Origin: Paenibacillus spiritus
Lineage (GTDB): Bacteria; Bacillota; Bacilli; Paenibacillales; Paenibacillaceae
Assembly (NCBI RefSeq): GCF_008710135.1
Contig: NZ_VYKK01000008.1
Location: 62,001-126,000 of the forward strand
Reading direction: 5' to 3'
DNA length: 64,000 bases
Shown: positions 17,901-27,216 of the stretch, piece after piece
Numbering within the stretch: position 1 is the first letter of the stretch
Layout: every line of letters starts with the position of its first letter
Notes under the pieces: model-generated
The model's database searches: none
What the model saw: only the letters and a program-made list of their open reading frames with translations
Told to the model about the DNA's origin: nothing
Made by a program: the position numbers and the translations under genes

Positions 17901-19189
17901 ACCGTAACGCTTGCGCCCGGAGTCGGCGTCGATCCCGATCCGCCCGCAGACGGAGCGACCGTCGGTGCAGGCGAGGCCGATGGAGAAGGCGATGCCGCTT
18001 GTCCGCCGGTTACCGCTGCGGTCCCCGTGCTCACCGTCTTGCCGTTGACCGTTACCGAAGCGGCCTGTACGACCAGGCTGCCGATGTCGCCGCTGCCGGA
18101 AATGACCGATTGGCCGGCTGCTGCTGCTACCGTAAGGGTCGTGATCTTCGCTCCGGCTGCCAGCGTGACGGCAACCGGTTGGTTCAATACAACGCTGCCG
18201 ATGGAGGCGCCGGCTTCAAGCTCCAGCTTGGAGGCGCTGTCCGCCGTCAGCGTCTCGATCCGCGTGGAGCCGGTCGCCAGAACGCGTACGCTTCCTTCCT
18301 TGCGGTCTACCTGAACCTTGTTCAGCGTCGAATGGTCGAGCGTAACGGTGTGCTCGCCGCCGCCTGACACGAAGACAGTCCCTTTGACCGTAACGCCTTC
18401 CAGCTTGGTATTGCCGTCGCCGATTCCGGCAGCGAGATACAGATTGCCGTTAATCGTCATATTCTTGAGCGTTACATCCGGCTTCGAGACAACGGCATTG
18501 CCGGCCAGCGTCCCGTCCGAATATTCGCCGCTCTTGGCATAGTAGCTTCCGGCCAGGCGGTCGAGCAGCGCCAGCGTCTCTGCGCGCGTGATCTTGCCGA
18601 GCGGCCGGAACGTGCCGTCTTCATATCCGGTGGTAACGTTCTTGAGCGAACCTACCGCCGCCTGGGCATAGGCGCTGATCTGAGAAGCGTCCTTATAGGA
18701 TACCGAAGCTGCGCCGGCCGGATTCTCCATTTCGAAGATGCGGGCCAACAGCGTCGCCGCATCCTGCCGGGTGATCGCTTCTGCCGGCTTCGCCTGATTG
18801 CCCGGGAAGCCCTCGTAATAACCGGCTGCCTTGGCGGCGGCCAGTTCTTTCTCATACCATACTCCGGCGGGCACATCGGAGAAATTGCCGCTGCCCGCAG
18901 CGCTGTACCCGAACAGTTTGTTCAGGACGGAGACAAATTCCGCACGCGTAATGCTGCGGTCCGGCTTGAAGGAGCCGTCCTCATAGCCGCCGATCACTCC
19001 GCGGTCTTTCCATTTGGCGATGCTGGACGCGGCCCAATGGCCGGTCAGATCCGAAGCCGCCACAGCGGCGCGGGCCGATGCCTGGCTGCTGTTGCCGCCA
19101 GTTGCCTGCAGAGCGAAAGCGGGCGCCGACGCCGTAGTCAGCATGAGCGCCGTAAGCGAAGCAGCTACAGCCTTTCTTAGATTGTTCAT
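14915..19189 (-). CDS. SLH-anchored multimodular GH26 endo-beta-1,4-mannanase
   Basis: This 1424-residue secreted enzyme hydrolyses internal beta-1,4-mannosyl bonds. In order: a signal peptide (1-27, ending APAFA), three SLH repeats (about 47-215) for cell-wall attachment, a beta-strand-rich repeat region (about 225-390), and a Pro/Ser/Thr linker (about 400-428). The GH26 domain follows (about 430-790), with acid/base Glu in RPFHEQNG (near 596) and nucleophile Glu in FTEFGYSG (near 708). Then come an Ig-like segment (about 805-900), a CBM27-like mannan-binding module (about 905-1075), a second beta-sandwich module (about 1088-1265) and a C-terminal module (about 1275-1424). GGGAGGG precedes the ATG. 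It lies downstream of GH2/GH36 genes on the same strand but has its own 195-base upstream region. Confidence 0.95.
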   Translation of the reverse strand: MNNLRKAVAASLTALMLTTASAPAFALQATGGNSSQASARAAVAASDLTGHWAASSIAKWKDRGVIGGYEDGSFKPDRSITRAEFVSVLNKLFGYSAAGSGNFSDVPAGVWYEKELAAAKAAGYYEGFPGNQAKPAEAITRQDAATLLARIFEMENPAGAASVSYKDASQISAYAQAAVGSLKNVTTGYEDGTFRPLGKITRAETLALLDRLAGSYYAKSGEYSDGTLAGNAVVSKPDVTLKNMTINGNLYLAAGIGDGNTKLEGVTVKGTVFVSGGGEHTVTLDHSTLNKVQVDRKEGSVRVLATGSTRIETLTADSASKLELEAGASIGSVVLNQPVAVTLAAGAKITTLTVAAAAGQSVISGSGDIGSLVVQAASVTVNGKTVSTGTAAVTGGQAASPSPSASPAPTVAPSAGGSGSTPTPGASVTVDLADKEATSQTRSLFAYLQDIRGKHILFGHQHATDEALSKPVNGMTSDTYAAVGDNPALFGWDTLSLEGFEKPGSREYTPQQNRDNLIQSMKAAYASGGVLTLSSHMPNFVTGGDFYDTNGNVVSHILPGGDKHDQYNAFLDQIADFANHLKDDSGNAIPVIFRPFHEQNGNWFWWGAAFTTKEQYKEIYRYTVEYLRDTKGVHNFLYAFSPGSPFNGLDETFLKTYPGDDYVDILGFDSYYNGSSAGWYDSIVDDAKLISKIADSKGKVAAFTEFGYSGMKRTGNADKEFYTTLIEKLQADPDAKRMAFMLTWANFGYNSIYVPYRDSALYPGENQELLPDFTAFYKDDYTYFTRDLSGVYQRQVTTEEEQPFMHIASPIDRQTIESPTTVIRARVLNEQPTKVVFLLKGSETEHPMTLDAQGFYSASWQPGAELNGSETDLTVKAYAADGSVQSQTIKLYFGIPEITMKTYTFDTDISGVKSDGTWQGSGPMSAEFEHATVNQDGKLGINVTSLVYTENNDDTWQEIKIGLTDLESVPLNKVGRVSFEALIPLAAGHKDPEASIRAIAVLPPSDNKFYSADQPKLKDLPKVTVGSDTYALYQASVDLNDLDLSKSATGLMVALVGSGLDYTGPLYVDNLKLSNVYAKTSGDPARVDDFEGYKNSNDLLQSAYSAKGDTNSITLDSSHKIEGSNGLKLGYTLAGEGYTGIVKSLGSVDWSSTGRLKLWLTPDGSGNKLVVQVKANGATFEAYPSLQGTTPGWVEIPFKDFVTASWDTGNAGKKLDTINAKKVSEFAIYVNAPAGSSYSKTNPFKSTLYIDDIRVVAGEAGDIPVGVVQDGMAPGTLFDFEKDAGSWKVGENHLQAKAPAVTGDVSSGGSKALAVEFTPAAASDKSYFLAGSEVKMNWNGSKTLTAKVKLSSGTAKASLYIKTGNWVYTAGDAATVDANGFATLTLNLPGVSNLDTVLELGVKVETTAAGESAILYLDDVTLSR

Positions 19190-19240
19190 AATACCCTCCC
19201 ATTTAGTGATGACTTACGAGATGAACGGTGCGAAGCCCCG

Positions 19241-19332
19241 CTCTGTTATGTAAGCGGTTTAATTGGCATTCTACCAAGCTCTGGCCCATCATGAAATGGA
19301 GGCATTTGTTCTATTCTATAACTCTGTTATGT
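19241..19332. repeat. pair of 11-base direct repeats upstream of the mannanase gene
   Basis: CTCTGTTATGT occurs at 19241-19251 and again at 19322-19332, 81 bases apart, in the mannanase promoter region. A related CTCTGTTGT lies at 27299-27307 upstream of the beta-mannosidase gene. They may be binding sites for a regulator such as the YesN-type protein; this is a guess from position. Confidence 0.4.
19248..19262. promoter_or_regulatory. cre-like box (14 of 15) upstream of the mannanase gene
   Basis: ATGTAAGCGGTTTAA fits the CcpA consensus WTGNAANCGNWNNCW at all positions but one. It lies about 60 bases before the mannanase start and suggests catabolite repression. Confidence 0.5.
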
Positions 19333-19383
19333 TGTGGTATCACAAAATCAGACAAGACTTCCAGATCGTCTTGCCCACCGGAC

Positions 19384-22209
19384 TCAGCGAATCAGCCGCC
19401 GCAGCGCCTCTGCGTCCATGCGGACAGTCGGCCGGAACGCCTCCGATTGCACATACCGCGCAAGGCTTGCGAGGAACTGTCTGCCCTCCGGCGATTCCTC
19501 CGCCTTCTCCGGGTTCAACGGGCAGATCAGCAGGCGCCCCTCGCCTACCCGGCATTCCAGCAGCAGCCCCAGATGATGGTTGCGCTCAAAATTGTCGATG
19601 GTCCGGACAATCGGATTCCATTCGGTCTCCAACTCGTCGAGAATCAGGGAGGCGGAATTCTCGACAACCGTCCACAAGGGATAGGTGGAATACGCCTCTG
19701 TCGGGAAATCGCGGAAGACGGGATGCCTGTTCTCGATGAGCAGACCCAGGGTTCCGACGGGCTCCGGCTTGCCCATGCTCTCGGAGATTGAGCGGAACAT
19801 CGGATAGCACCAGAAATCCGTGCTGTACATTCCTTGTACGGCGTTCTCCAGCTCCCCCGGACTCGGCAGCAGAAGCACGCTCTCCCCCTGTTCCAGCAGT
19901 GCCAGCGCCGCGTTCGACAGCTCCCGGAACCAGATTAGGCTGTCCAGCACGCCCCTCTCCTGCTCCGGGTAGATCCAGAGATCATAGGTTTTGGCAATGT
20001 CCGTCTCCGGAATACGCAGCGACAATGCCGCACGGGTCATCGCCTTCACCCCGGGGAGCGGGAACTCGAGATCGCAGAGATCCGTGTAATTTCCGGTTGC
20101 GGCGGCTTCGGCGGTCCCTTCGGCGAGCTTGTCTCCGCCCGCAGTCAGCTCCCATTCCAGCCGGACAACTGTATCCCGCCGGCTGCGGCTCCGGTAATCG
20201 CACAGCTCCACATGGGCACGAAAATTCTCGCCCGCAGTCCAGTTATAGACCGGGAACCGGGCCAGGAGAACCGCTTCTCCGCAGAAGCTCCGCCATTCTT
20301 CCGGCGTTACCATTCCCTTGGATTCCATAAAAGCGTCAAGTACGCCGACCAGTGCCGTTCCTTGCCCGCTGAAGTCCTGAAGGTCCAGAAGCTGAAATCC
20401 GGCCAGACGCCGGGAGCGGAAGGCCGCTTCCAGCTCTTCCTTGTAGCAGGCGGCTGCAAGCTGCCCCGAGCTTGCCGAGTAGGCTTCGGCCAGATGGCCG
20501 AGCCCCCGGTTCTCCAGCCGTTCACGGAAGATTTTGAAATTCTCCGCCTTCAATACGCCGGTATATTTCCCGATCTCTGCGAAGTCCGGATACGTCGCAT
20601 ACTGTCCGATTTCATGCGAGACCACCGGAACGCGCGGAATCCATTCCCCGGAGACTTCGCCTGTCCGAACCGTCCGGGCTTCCGTCCCGTATTGAATCTG
20701 AACGGTTCCGGTCCCGGCCATCTGTCCATCCTCTCCGTTGCCCTGTTCCTGTTCCCTCCGGAAGTCCGGCGGCACAATCGCATCGTCGTAATCCTTCATC
20801 GTTCCCGGCACATCGGTCTGGACATGCCCGAGAGGGGCATCGCACATCGCGTAGGAGCCCCGGATCAAGCGGTCCCGGGTGAACCTCACCCCGGAGAAGA
20901 AGTCATCGTGCTCCAGCACTTCGGGCACCCACTGGTGATTGTTGGACCCCTGGGTGTAGAGATGTCGGTCGTCGAATGCCTGATACGCTTCCAGAATGGC
21001 ATCAATCCGCGGACGGCTTCCCCACAGCTCGTTGCCGAGCGACATCATGACGAAGGACGGATGATTCCCGAACGCTTCCAGAATGGCATAGCCCTCGCGG
21101 ATGAGATAATCCTGTTCCGTCTGGTTATGATTCTCCTCGCCTTCCTCCGTGACTGTCCCCCAGAAAGGCAGCTCCGGCTGCATGTAGATGCCGAGCCTGT
21201 CTGCGGCTGTGAACGCCGCCTCCGGCGGACAGCAGGTGTGAAAGCGGTAGTGATTGATTCCGTAAGATTTGGCGATTCGGAGAATGCGCACCCATTCCTC
21301 CACATCGGTCGGCGCATAGCCCGTCAGCGGGAAGATCAGGCCGTCATGCTTGCCGCGCAGGAAGGTCTTCTCTCCGTTGATCGTGAATTTATCGCCTTCT
21401 GCCTTGAATTCCCGAAGGCCCAGCAGAAGCTCATGCCGGTCCGCGACTTTGCCTTCCGCATCCGTGAGCGTCAGCGTCAGATTATACAGACCGGGCTCGC
21501 TATCGCTCCACAGCAGGGCGTCGGCCCCCAGCTCATAGACAACCGAGACCTTGCCCGGCTCCGCGGCGTAGTTCTGCGCCGGAACGCGGCGCGCCGAATC
21601 TTCGCCGGCGCCCGAAGCCGATACGGTAAGCGTGGCGCTCGAAGAACCGCGAAGCTTCGCCGTAATCCGGACAGACCGTCCCGGAACATCGGGGTCCAGC
21701 CGGACGTGGCTTAAGTAGGAAGTCCCGCAGAATTGCAGCTCGATCCGTCCCGTAATTCCGTTCCAGTTCGTCTGGGTGTCGGGCGAGGTCAAATGTCCGC
21801 CCCGGGTAGGATAATCCGTATTCGCCACCCGTATGGTCAGCCTGTGCCGTCCGGCCTCCAGACGGCCCGTCAGATCATACAGGTGCGGAGCATTCAGACT
21901 GTCCCGGCTGCCCACTTCCTCTTCGTCCAGCCAGACGGTTGTCATCCGCGTCCGCTCCAGGAAGAGGAAGCTGGTCATGCCGGACAGTTCTTCCGGAATG
22001 TCGATCTCCCGGGAGAACCAGGCCCAGCCTTCGAACAGGTACGGATCGGTCAGAGAGTCGATCCGCCGCGCTTCGCTGCGCGGTCCTTTGCGGGCATGGG
22101 ACGTGGTTCCAGGCAGGTTCATGGAGTCGGTATACGGGAGGATGAGCCCCTGTTTCTCCGCATCCAGCTGCAGCTTCCATTCTCCTTCGAGGTTCATAAC
22201 AGTCAGCAT
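19384..22209 (-). CDS. GH2-family glycoside hydrolase of unassigned specificity
   Basis: The 941-residue protein has the GH2 layout: sugar-binding jelly roll (about 1-170), immunoglobulin-like domain (about 175-285), TIM barrel (about 290-640) and a long C-terminal part of about 300 residues. Acid/base Glu lies in SLGNELWG (near 393), and the probable nucleophile in SHEIGQY (near 533). It lacks the NNE and SEYGFQS signatures of beta-mannosidases such as its neighbour. There is no signal peptide. The frame extends five codons upstream, but those codons contain the GGAGGAG that serves the ATG at 22209, so I use that start. It lies between GH36 and the mannanase. Activity on a mannan side chain or a beta-galactoside is possible. 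Confidence 0.88.
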   Translation of the reverse strand: MLTVMNLEGEWKLQLDAEKQGLILPYTDSMNLPGTTSHARKGPRSEARRIDSLTDPYLFEGWAWFSREIDIPEELSGMTSFLFLERTRMTTVWLDEEEVGSRDSLNAPHLYDLTGRLEAGRHRLTIRVANTDYPTRGGHLTSPDTQTNWNGITGRIELQFCGTSYLSHVRLDPDVPGRSVRITAKLRGSSSATLTVSASGAGEDSARRVPAQNYAAEPGKVSVVYELGADALLWSDSEPGLYNLTLTLTDAEGKVADRHELLLGLREFKAEGDKFTINGEKTFLRGKHDGLIFPLTGYAPTDVEEWVRILRIAKSYGINHYRFHTCCPPEAAFTAADRLGIYMQPELPFWGTVTEEGEENHNQTEQDYLIREGYAILEAFGNHPSFVMMSLGNELWGSRPRIDAILEAYQAFDDRHLYTQGSNNHQWVPEVLEHDDFFSGVRFTRDRLIRGSYAMCDAPLGHVQTDVPGTMKDYDDAIVPPDFRREQEQGNGEDGQMAGTGTVQIQYGTEARTVRTGEVSGEWIPRVPVVSHEIGQYATYPDFAEIGKYTGVLKAENFKIFRERLENRGLGHLAEAYSASSGQLAAACYKEELEAAFRSRRLAGFQLLDLQDFSGQGTALVGVLDAFMESKGMVTPEEWRSFCGEAVLLARFPVYNWTAGENFRAHVELCDYRSRSRRDTVVRLEWELTAGGDKLAEGTAEAAATGNYTDLCDLEFPLPGVKAMTRAALSLRIPETDIAKTYDLWIYPEQERGVLDSLIWFRELSNAALALLEQGESVLLLPSPGELENAVQGMYSTDFWCYPMFRSISESMGKPEPVGTLGLLIENRHPVFRDFPTEAYSTYPLWTVVENSASLILDELETEWNPIVRTIDNFERNHHLGLLLECRVGEGRLLICPLNPEKAEESPEGRQFLASLARYVQSEAFRPTVRMDAEALRRLIR

Positions 22210-22432
22210 ATCTAACTCCTCCATCTGTGATTATCGTTCCCGCAACGTTCCGAATGAACAAGAAACGGCACACCGTCCCTCTATTGAAGGCGGAAGCCGT
22301 TTCTGTTCTGGCCCGGAGCGGATCGCTGTACCCGAAGTCCGGACAGCGCCCGCCGGCCATTCATCTTGGCGGCAAGCGGGGGCGAACAACCGGCACAGCC
22401 GGCGGATGCCCTCCGGCTTCCCCGAAGCCGTA

Positions 22433-24601
22433 TTACTCGGCGGTCAGCTTGAACCAGCCGCTCTGGTAGTCGTATTGCGGGTAGGACAGGCCCAGACCGA
22501 CGCGCATCAGCCGGTCGCCGCCGTGAAGGGCGCTCTCTCCGCTGCGGCCCGGGGTCACCCGGTATTCCAGCGACGGGTCCAGCCCCTGCAGCTTCAGGCT
22601 GCTGAGCGGCGGATGCGGCACGGCCATGACGCGGAAATGATAGACCAGCGCTTCGCGCTTGTCCGGCGTGACGAACATCCAGGCCGTCTCATTGCCCTCG
22701 AACGGGCTCTTCAGCCGGTACAGGTCGCCCTGCTGCACAAGGCTGCGGACTTCCTTGTAGGCTTCAACCTGGCGCTTGACGACTTCCTTCTCTTCGTCGG
22801 TGAACTGGGTCAGATCCAGCTCGTAGCCGAAGTTGCCGGACATCGCCACATCGCCCCGGAAATCAAGCGGCGTGATCCGCCCCACCTGGTGATTCGGCAC
22901 AGCCGAGACATGCGCGCCGATGGAGCTGACCGGGTAGACCAGGCTGGTGCCGTACTGGATCTTGAGCCGCTCGACGCCGTCGGTGTCATCGCTGGTCCAG
23001 GTCTGGGGCATGTAGTACAGCATACCCGGGTCGAAGCGGGCCCCGCCGCTCGAGCAGCTCTCGAACAGAATCTGCGGGAAGTCCGCCGTAATCCGTTCCA
23101 GAAGCTCATACAGACCCAGTACATAGCGGTGCGCTGTCTCGCCCTGGCGTTCCGCCGGAAGCTCAGCCGACCCGATCTCGGTCAAATTGCGGTTCATATC
23201 CCATTTGACATACGCAATCGGCACGTTATTGAAGATCGCTGCCATCGAGTCATAGATATAGTCCCGCACTTCCTTGCGGGTATAATCGAGTACAAGCTGC
23301 CAGCGTGCCTCGCTCCGGCGCCGTCCCGGAACATGCAGGCACCAGTCCGGGTGCTTGCGGTACAGCTCGCTGTCCGGCGAAATCATTTCCGGCTCGAACC
23401 AGAGACCGAACTTCAGTCCGAGCGCGTTCACGCGCTCCGCCACATCGGCCAGACCGTTCGGCAGCTTCCGCCGGTCTTCGAACCAGTCGCCCAGCGACGA
23501 ATTGTCGGAATCCCGCTTGCCGAACCACCCGTCATCCAGCACGAACAGCTCGATTCCGAGCTTCGAGCCCTCTTCGGCGATTGACACCAGCTTATCGGCG
23601 TCGAAGTTGAAGTAAGTCGCTTCCCAGTTGTTGACCAGAATCGGACGTTCCTTGTCCCGGTATTCGCCGCGGCACAGACGTGTCCGGTAAAGCCGGTGAT
23701 AGATGCGCGACATGCCGCCCAGTCCTTCCCCGGAGTAGACCATTACGGCCTCCGGCGTCTGGAACTCTTCCCCGGTCTTCAGCAGCCAGGAGAAGTCGAA
23801 CGAGTTCAGCCCGATCGCCATCCGCACGGAACCGAACGCATCCCGTTCCGCCTCTGCTTCGAAGCCGCCGCTGTACACGAGGCTGAAGCCGTAGACGTCG
23901 CCCGCCGATTCCGTCGCCCCTTCCCGCACCAGAGCGGCGAACGGGTTGAGCTGATGGCTGCTGACGCCCCGTTTGCTGTCAATTCGCGTGCCCCCTTGAC
24001 GGAGCGGCCGCCGGTTGATAACCGCTTCTCTCGACCAGGAGCCGGACAGATAGATCATCTCCAGATCGTCTCCGTCGGCAAAATCAATGCTGGCGCTGAG
24101 CGCCCGCAGAAGGCGAAGGTCCGCGCCGCCTTCGTTCTTGAGGCGCGCCGAACGAACCACCGCGTTCCGGTCGGCAAAGACTGTATAGACCAGCGTTACC
24201 CGGAGGCCGCAGTAGGCATCCGCCAGATCCAGCTCCAGCGTATCGGCCTCTTCTTCGCGCTCTGTGTACACCGCGGGCAGCCCCGCGAGCGCCGGCTTGC
24301 CGCGCAGGATGCGATAGCCCTGGTAGCGCAGCTCGGTTACCCGCGTGCCGTCTGTCAGCTCGGCCTGATAAGCCGGAATGCGGAAATCGCCGCTTCCATA
24401 CTGCGGATATTCCTGCGGAAGCCGGTCAAGTCCGGCGCCTTCCGGCGTTTTGACGGACAGGCCGTCCAGCGATTCCCGCTCTTCCAATCTGCCGCCCCAG
24501 TACAGATGGACAGGCAGGCCGTCCCGGATTTGCAGAATATAACTCATGCCTTCCGATTGCAGGTGGAACAGTCCTTCCTGTTCACGCACATAAATACTCA
24601 T
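22433..24601 (-). CDS. GH36 alpha-galactosidase
   Basis: The 722-residue intracellular enzyme removes alpha-galactosyl residues from galactomanno- or raffinose-type oligosaccharides. It has an N-terminal beta-sandwich (about 1-300) and a TIM barrel. The nucleophile Asp is in YVKWDMNRN (near 470), and the acid/base Asp in TWTSDDTD (near 540), preceded by ESCSSGGARFDPG. A C-terminal beta domain closes it. AAAGGGGAG lies eight bases before the ATG. It follows the beta-mannosidase gene by 53 bases and probably shares its transcript. It is closely similar throughout to the second GH36 at 35329. Confidence 0.96.
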   Translation of the reverse strand: MSIYVREQEGLFHLQSEGMSYILQIRDGLPVHLYWGGRLEERESLDGLSVKTPEGAGLDRLPQEYPQYGSGDFRIPAYQAELTDGTRVTELRYQGYRILRGKPALAGLPAVYTEREEEADTLELDLADAYCGLRVTLVYTVFADRNAVVRSARLKNEGGADLRLLRALSASIDFADGDDLEMIYLSGSWSREAVINRRPLRQGGTRIDSKRGVSSHQLNPFAALVREGATESAGDVYGFSLVYSGGFEAEAERDAFGSVRMAIGLNSFDFSWLLKTGEEFQTPEAVMVYSGEGLGGMSRIYHRLYRTRLCRGEYRDKERPILVNNWEATYFNFDADKLVSIAEEGSKLGIELFVLDDGWFGKRDSDNSSLGDWFEDRRKLPNGLADVAERVNALGLKFGLWFEPEMISPDSELYRKHPDWCLHVPGRRRSEARWQLVLDYTRKEVRDYIYDSMAAIFNNVPIAYVKWDMNRNLTEIGSAELPAERQGETAHRYVLGLYELLERITADFPQILFESCSSGGARFDPGMLYYMPQTWTSDDTDGVERLKIQYGTSLVYPVSSIGAHVSAVPNHQVGRITPLDFRGDVAMSGNFGYELDLTQFTDEEKEVVKRQVEAYKEVRSLVQQGDLYRLKSPFEGNETAWMFVTPDKREALVYHFRVMAVPHPPLSSLKLQGLDPSLEYRVTPGRSGESALHGGDRLMRVGLGLSYPQYDYQSGWFKLTAE

Positions 24602-24654
24602 TGTTGGTACTCCCCTTTAAATTGAGAATTAAGAGCAAGGCCGATGACAGAGAT

Positions 24655-27216
24655 CTAGCGGACCGCTTCCGCGATAAAATCCGCCATGGAATGAGCCGCA
24701 ACGTCCGCTGCGCGGGCCGGAGCCAACGCCTCGCTCTCCTCCAATCCGCAGCGGCGCAGGAATCCGACGGTTCGGGGCTCTCCCGGCAGCAGGTCAAAGA
24801 AGTTGTCCGTGAAGAACCCTTCGCTGCTGCTGGTCAGCCGGACGCTGCGGGCCGGAAGATTGGTCGAGACCGTGTAGACGGCTCCGTCCGGGGTAAGCGT
24901 CTCTTTCACTTCGATCTTGGGACGCTCGTCCCGCTGATCCCGGGCCGAGGCTCCGAAGAAGATCTTCTCATCCAGCAGTTCTTCGCCTTCGCTCAGCGAG
25001 AGGTGGACGATAATATCCTCTCTCTTCCGTCCGGCCTGCCATTTGCCCGCCGGCAGACTGCACAGCAATGCCGACACATCCGCATCCAACGCTGCCGGCA
25101 GGGTCCGCTCCTGCAGCAAGCCGCCGCGGGCATCATGCAGCGCAATCCGCAGCTCTCCTTCCACCGGAGTGCGGCGGTCGGATACGGCGTACACGTCCAG
25201 GGCTCCGGTCTCCTGCTCCACCACAGACAGAATAATCTCCCGGAAACTGCGGCGCACGGCGTACTGCAGCGCTTTCCAGCGGCCGTAATAATCGATTCCC
25301 GCCCAGGAGGCTACAGGCCAGCAGTCGTTCAGCTGCCAGTACAGGGTGCCCATGCAGTAAGGCTTATGGCGGCGATGGCTCTCGATGGCAACCCGGATGC
25401 CCTCGGCCTGAAGAACCTGGCTCAAGTAGAGGAATCCCCTGAAATCCTTCGGTTCGGGCAAATAGCGTTCCATATAGGATTTGATTTTGATATTGCCGGT
25501 GCCGTTCTTCTGGTGGGCCGTCATAACCGGAGACTCCAGCTCCAGATCCTCTTCCTCCGCGTAGCGCAGCACGGTATCAATTTCAGGGAATGACTGGAAG
25601 CCGTACTCGCTCATGAACCGCCCCACTTTGACATTGTAATTCTCGAACGGCTCGTCCGCATGCCAGACGCCCCAATAATGAACGTCTCCTTCGGATGCGA
25701 TAGCAATGGCATGCTGGCGGTCGTCGCCGGTCAGCCCGCGCAGCGGGGAAGAAGGCCAGTAGGCGACATCCTGGTGAAGCGCCTTCAAAGTCTGGGGCAG
25801 GATCATGTGGAAGATCGCTTCATAAGCCGCCCAGATCTCTTCCCGCTGCTCCTGGTTGTAGTCCTTCTTCCAGCCCCAGCCCATATCCTCGCCGTAATGC
25901 GCCCAGGCGGAGTCGATCTCGTTATTGCCGCACCAGAGGGCGAGGCAGGGATGGTTGCGGAGTCTTTTAATATTGTATACCGCTTCCTGACGCACGCTCT
26001 CCAGAAATTCGGGATTGCCCGGATACATGCTGCATGCGAACATGAAGTCCTGCCATACCAGGAGTCCATATTCGTCGCACAGCCGGTAGAAAGCATCGTC
26101 TTCATAATACCCGCCGCCCCATACCCGGATCATATTCATGCCGGAGTAGGCGGCCGAAGCGATTTCGTACCGGTAACGCTCCTCCGTTACTTCCGACGGG
26201 AAGCTGTCATTGGGGATATGGTTCGCTCCCTTGGCGAAGACCGGAACGCCGTTCAGCATGAAATAGAAGGAAGCACCCTGCTCATCCGGTTCCCGGATCA
26301 TCCGGATTTCGCGCAGGCCCGTCCGCGCCTGCGCGGTTGCTTCCGTTCCGTCGTCGCCCACAAAAGCGATTGCAAAATCCGTCATCGCAGGCTCCCCTAA
26401 TCCGCGGGACCACCAGAGACGGGGCTTGGGCAGCTCGATGTCCAGCTTAAGCGTCTGATGACCCGGCTCAAGCCGGACCCGCTGTTCCCGGACAACACCG
26501 TCTGCCGCCACGCGAAGAGTTCCGGCGCGGCCGGCAGCGGAACGCAGCTCCACAACGGCCGTCAAGTCTGCGCGTTCGGCCGTAACCGATTTTTGCTTCA
26601 TATATATGTCGTTTATTTCCACGCCGTTTCCAAGATTGAGATAAGCTTCCCGCCAGATTCCGGCCGTTACGAATCGGGGACCCCAATCCCATCCATAATG
26701 ATATGGAGCTTTTCGGGCAAAAATACTGATGCGGTCTTCTCCAAGGCCGCCGAGCTCGCTCTGGTCATTGGTAGCCGGCAGAGGATAGCCCAGCCCGCGC
26801 AGCTTCGGAAGGTCCATCCCGACCGGCGAGCGGAACAGTACCCGAAGCGTATTCGTGCCGGTCTGCAGCGCATCACGGACATCGACCGTCCATTCGCGGA
26901 ACATATTGTCCGCCTGAAGAAGGGAAATCCCGTTCAACCAGCATTCCGCATACGTATCGAGACCCTTGAAGACCAGTTCGGCCCAATCGCAGCCGGCGGC
27001 GCCATCGGGCAATTCGAATTCGGAGACGTACTCCCAATTCTTCTGTTCAATCCATTGCAGATCCTGTTCATTCGTTCCTCTGAAAGGGTCGGGAATTTTG
27101 CCGTTTCGCAGCAGATCGGTATGCACGCAGCCCGGAACCTTAGCCGCCATCCATTCGTCTTCGTCCGCCTGTTTCATCCGCCACTGGTTCAGCGGAACTT
27201 GCCTAATCTGGCTCAT
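24655..27216 (-). CDS. GH2 beta-mannosidase
   Basis: The 853-residue enzyme releases mannose from the non-reducing ends of mannooligosaccharides in the cytoplasm. It begins with the typical PLNQWRMKQADEDEWM and VPGCVHTDLL patterns. The substrate-pocket motif PYHYGWDWGPR is near 185. The acid/base Glu is in WCGNNEID (near 432) and the nucleophile in MSEYGFQSFPE (near 536). The frame is open to 27294, but a GGAGG eight bases before the ATG at 27216 and the start of similarity fix the start. It is the first gene of a minus-strand operon with GH36 and GH2, divergent from the sugar importer. Confidence 0.96.
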   Translation of the reverse strand: MSQIRQVPLNQWRMKQADEDEWMAAKVPGCVHTDLLRNGKIPDPFRGTNEQDLQWIEQKNWEYVSEFELPDGAAGCDWAELVFKGLDTYAECWLNGISLLQADNMFREWTVDVRDALQTGTNTLRVLFRSPVGMDLPKLRGLGYPLPATNDQSELGGLGEDRISIFARKAPYHYGWDWGPRFVTAGIWREAYLNLGNGVEINDIYMKQKSVTAERADLTAVVELRSAAGRAGTLRVAADGVVREQRVRLEPGHQTLKLDIELPKPRLWWSRGLGEPAMTDFAIAFVGDDGTEATAQARTGLREIRMIREPDEQGASFYFMLNGVPVFAKGANHIPNDSFPSEVTEERYRYEIASAAYSGMNMIRVWGGGYYEDDAFYRLCDEYGLLVWQDFMFACSMYPGNPEFLESVRQEAVYNIKRLRNHPCLALWCGNNEIDSAWAHYGEDMGWGWKKDYNQEQREEIWAAYEAIFHMILPQTLKALHQDVAYWPSSPLRGLTGDDRQHAIAIASEGDVHYWGVWHADEPFENYNVKVGRFMSEYGFQSFPEIDTVLRYAEEEDLELESPVMTAHQKNGTGNIKIKSYMERYLPEPKDFRGFLYLSQVLQAEGIRVAIESHRRHKPYCMGTLYWQLNDCWPVASWAGIDYYGRWKALQYAVRRSFREIILSVVEQETGALDVYAVSDRRTPVEGELRIALHDARGGLLQERTLPAALDADVSALLCSLPAGKWQAGRKREDIIVHLSLSEGEELLDEKIFFGASARDQRDERPKIEVKETLTPDGAVYTVSTNLPARSVRLTSSSEGFFTDNFFDLLPGEPRTVGFLRRCGLEESEALAPARAADVAAHSMADFIAEAVR

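Noticed and set aside
16400..18367. 655-codon frame antisense to the mannanase
   Set aside because: Low-complexity hydrophobic and arginine-rich composition; opposite to a clear GH26 protein.
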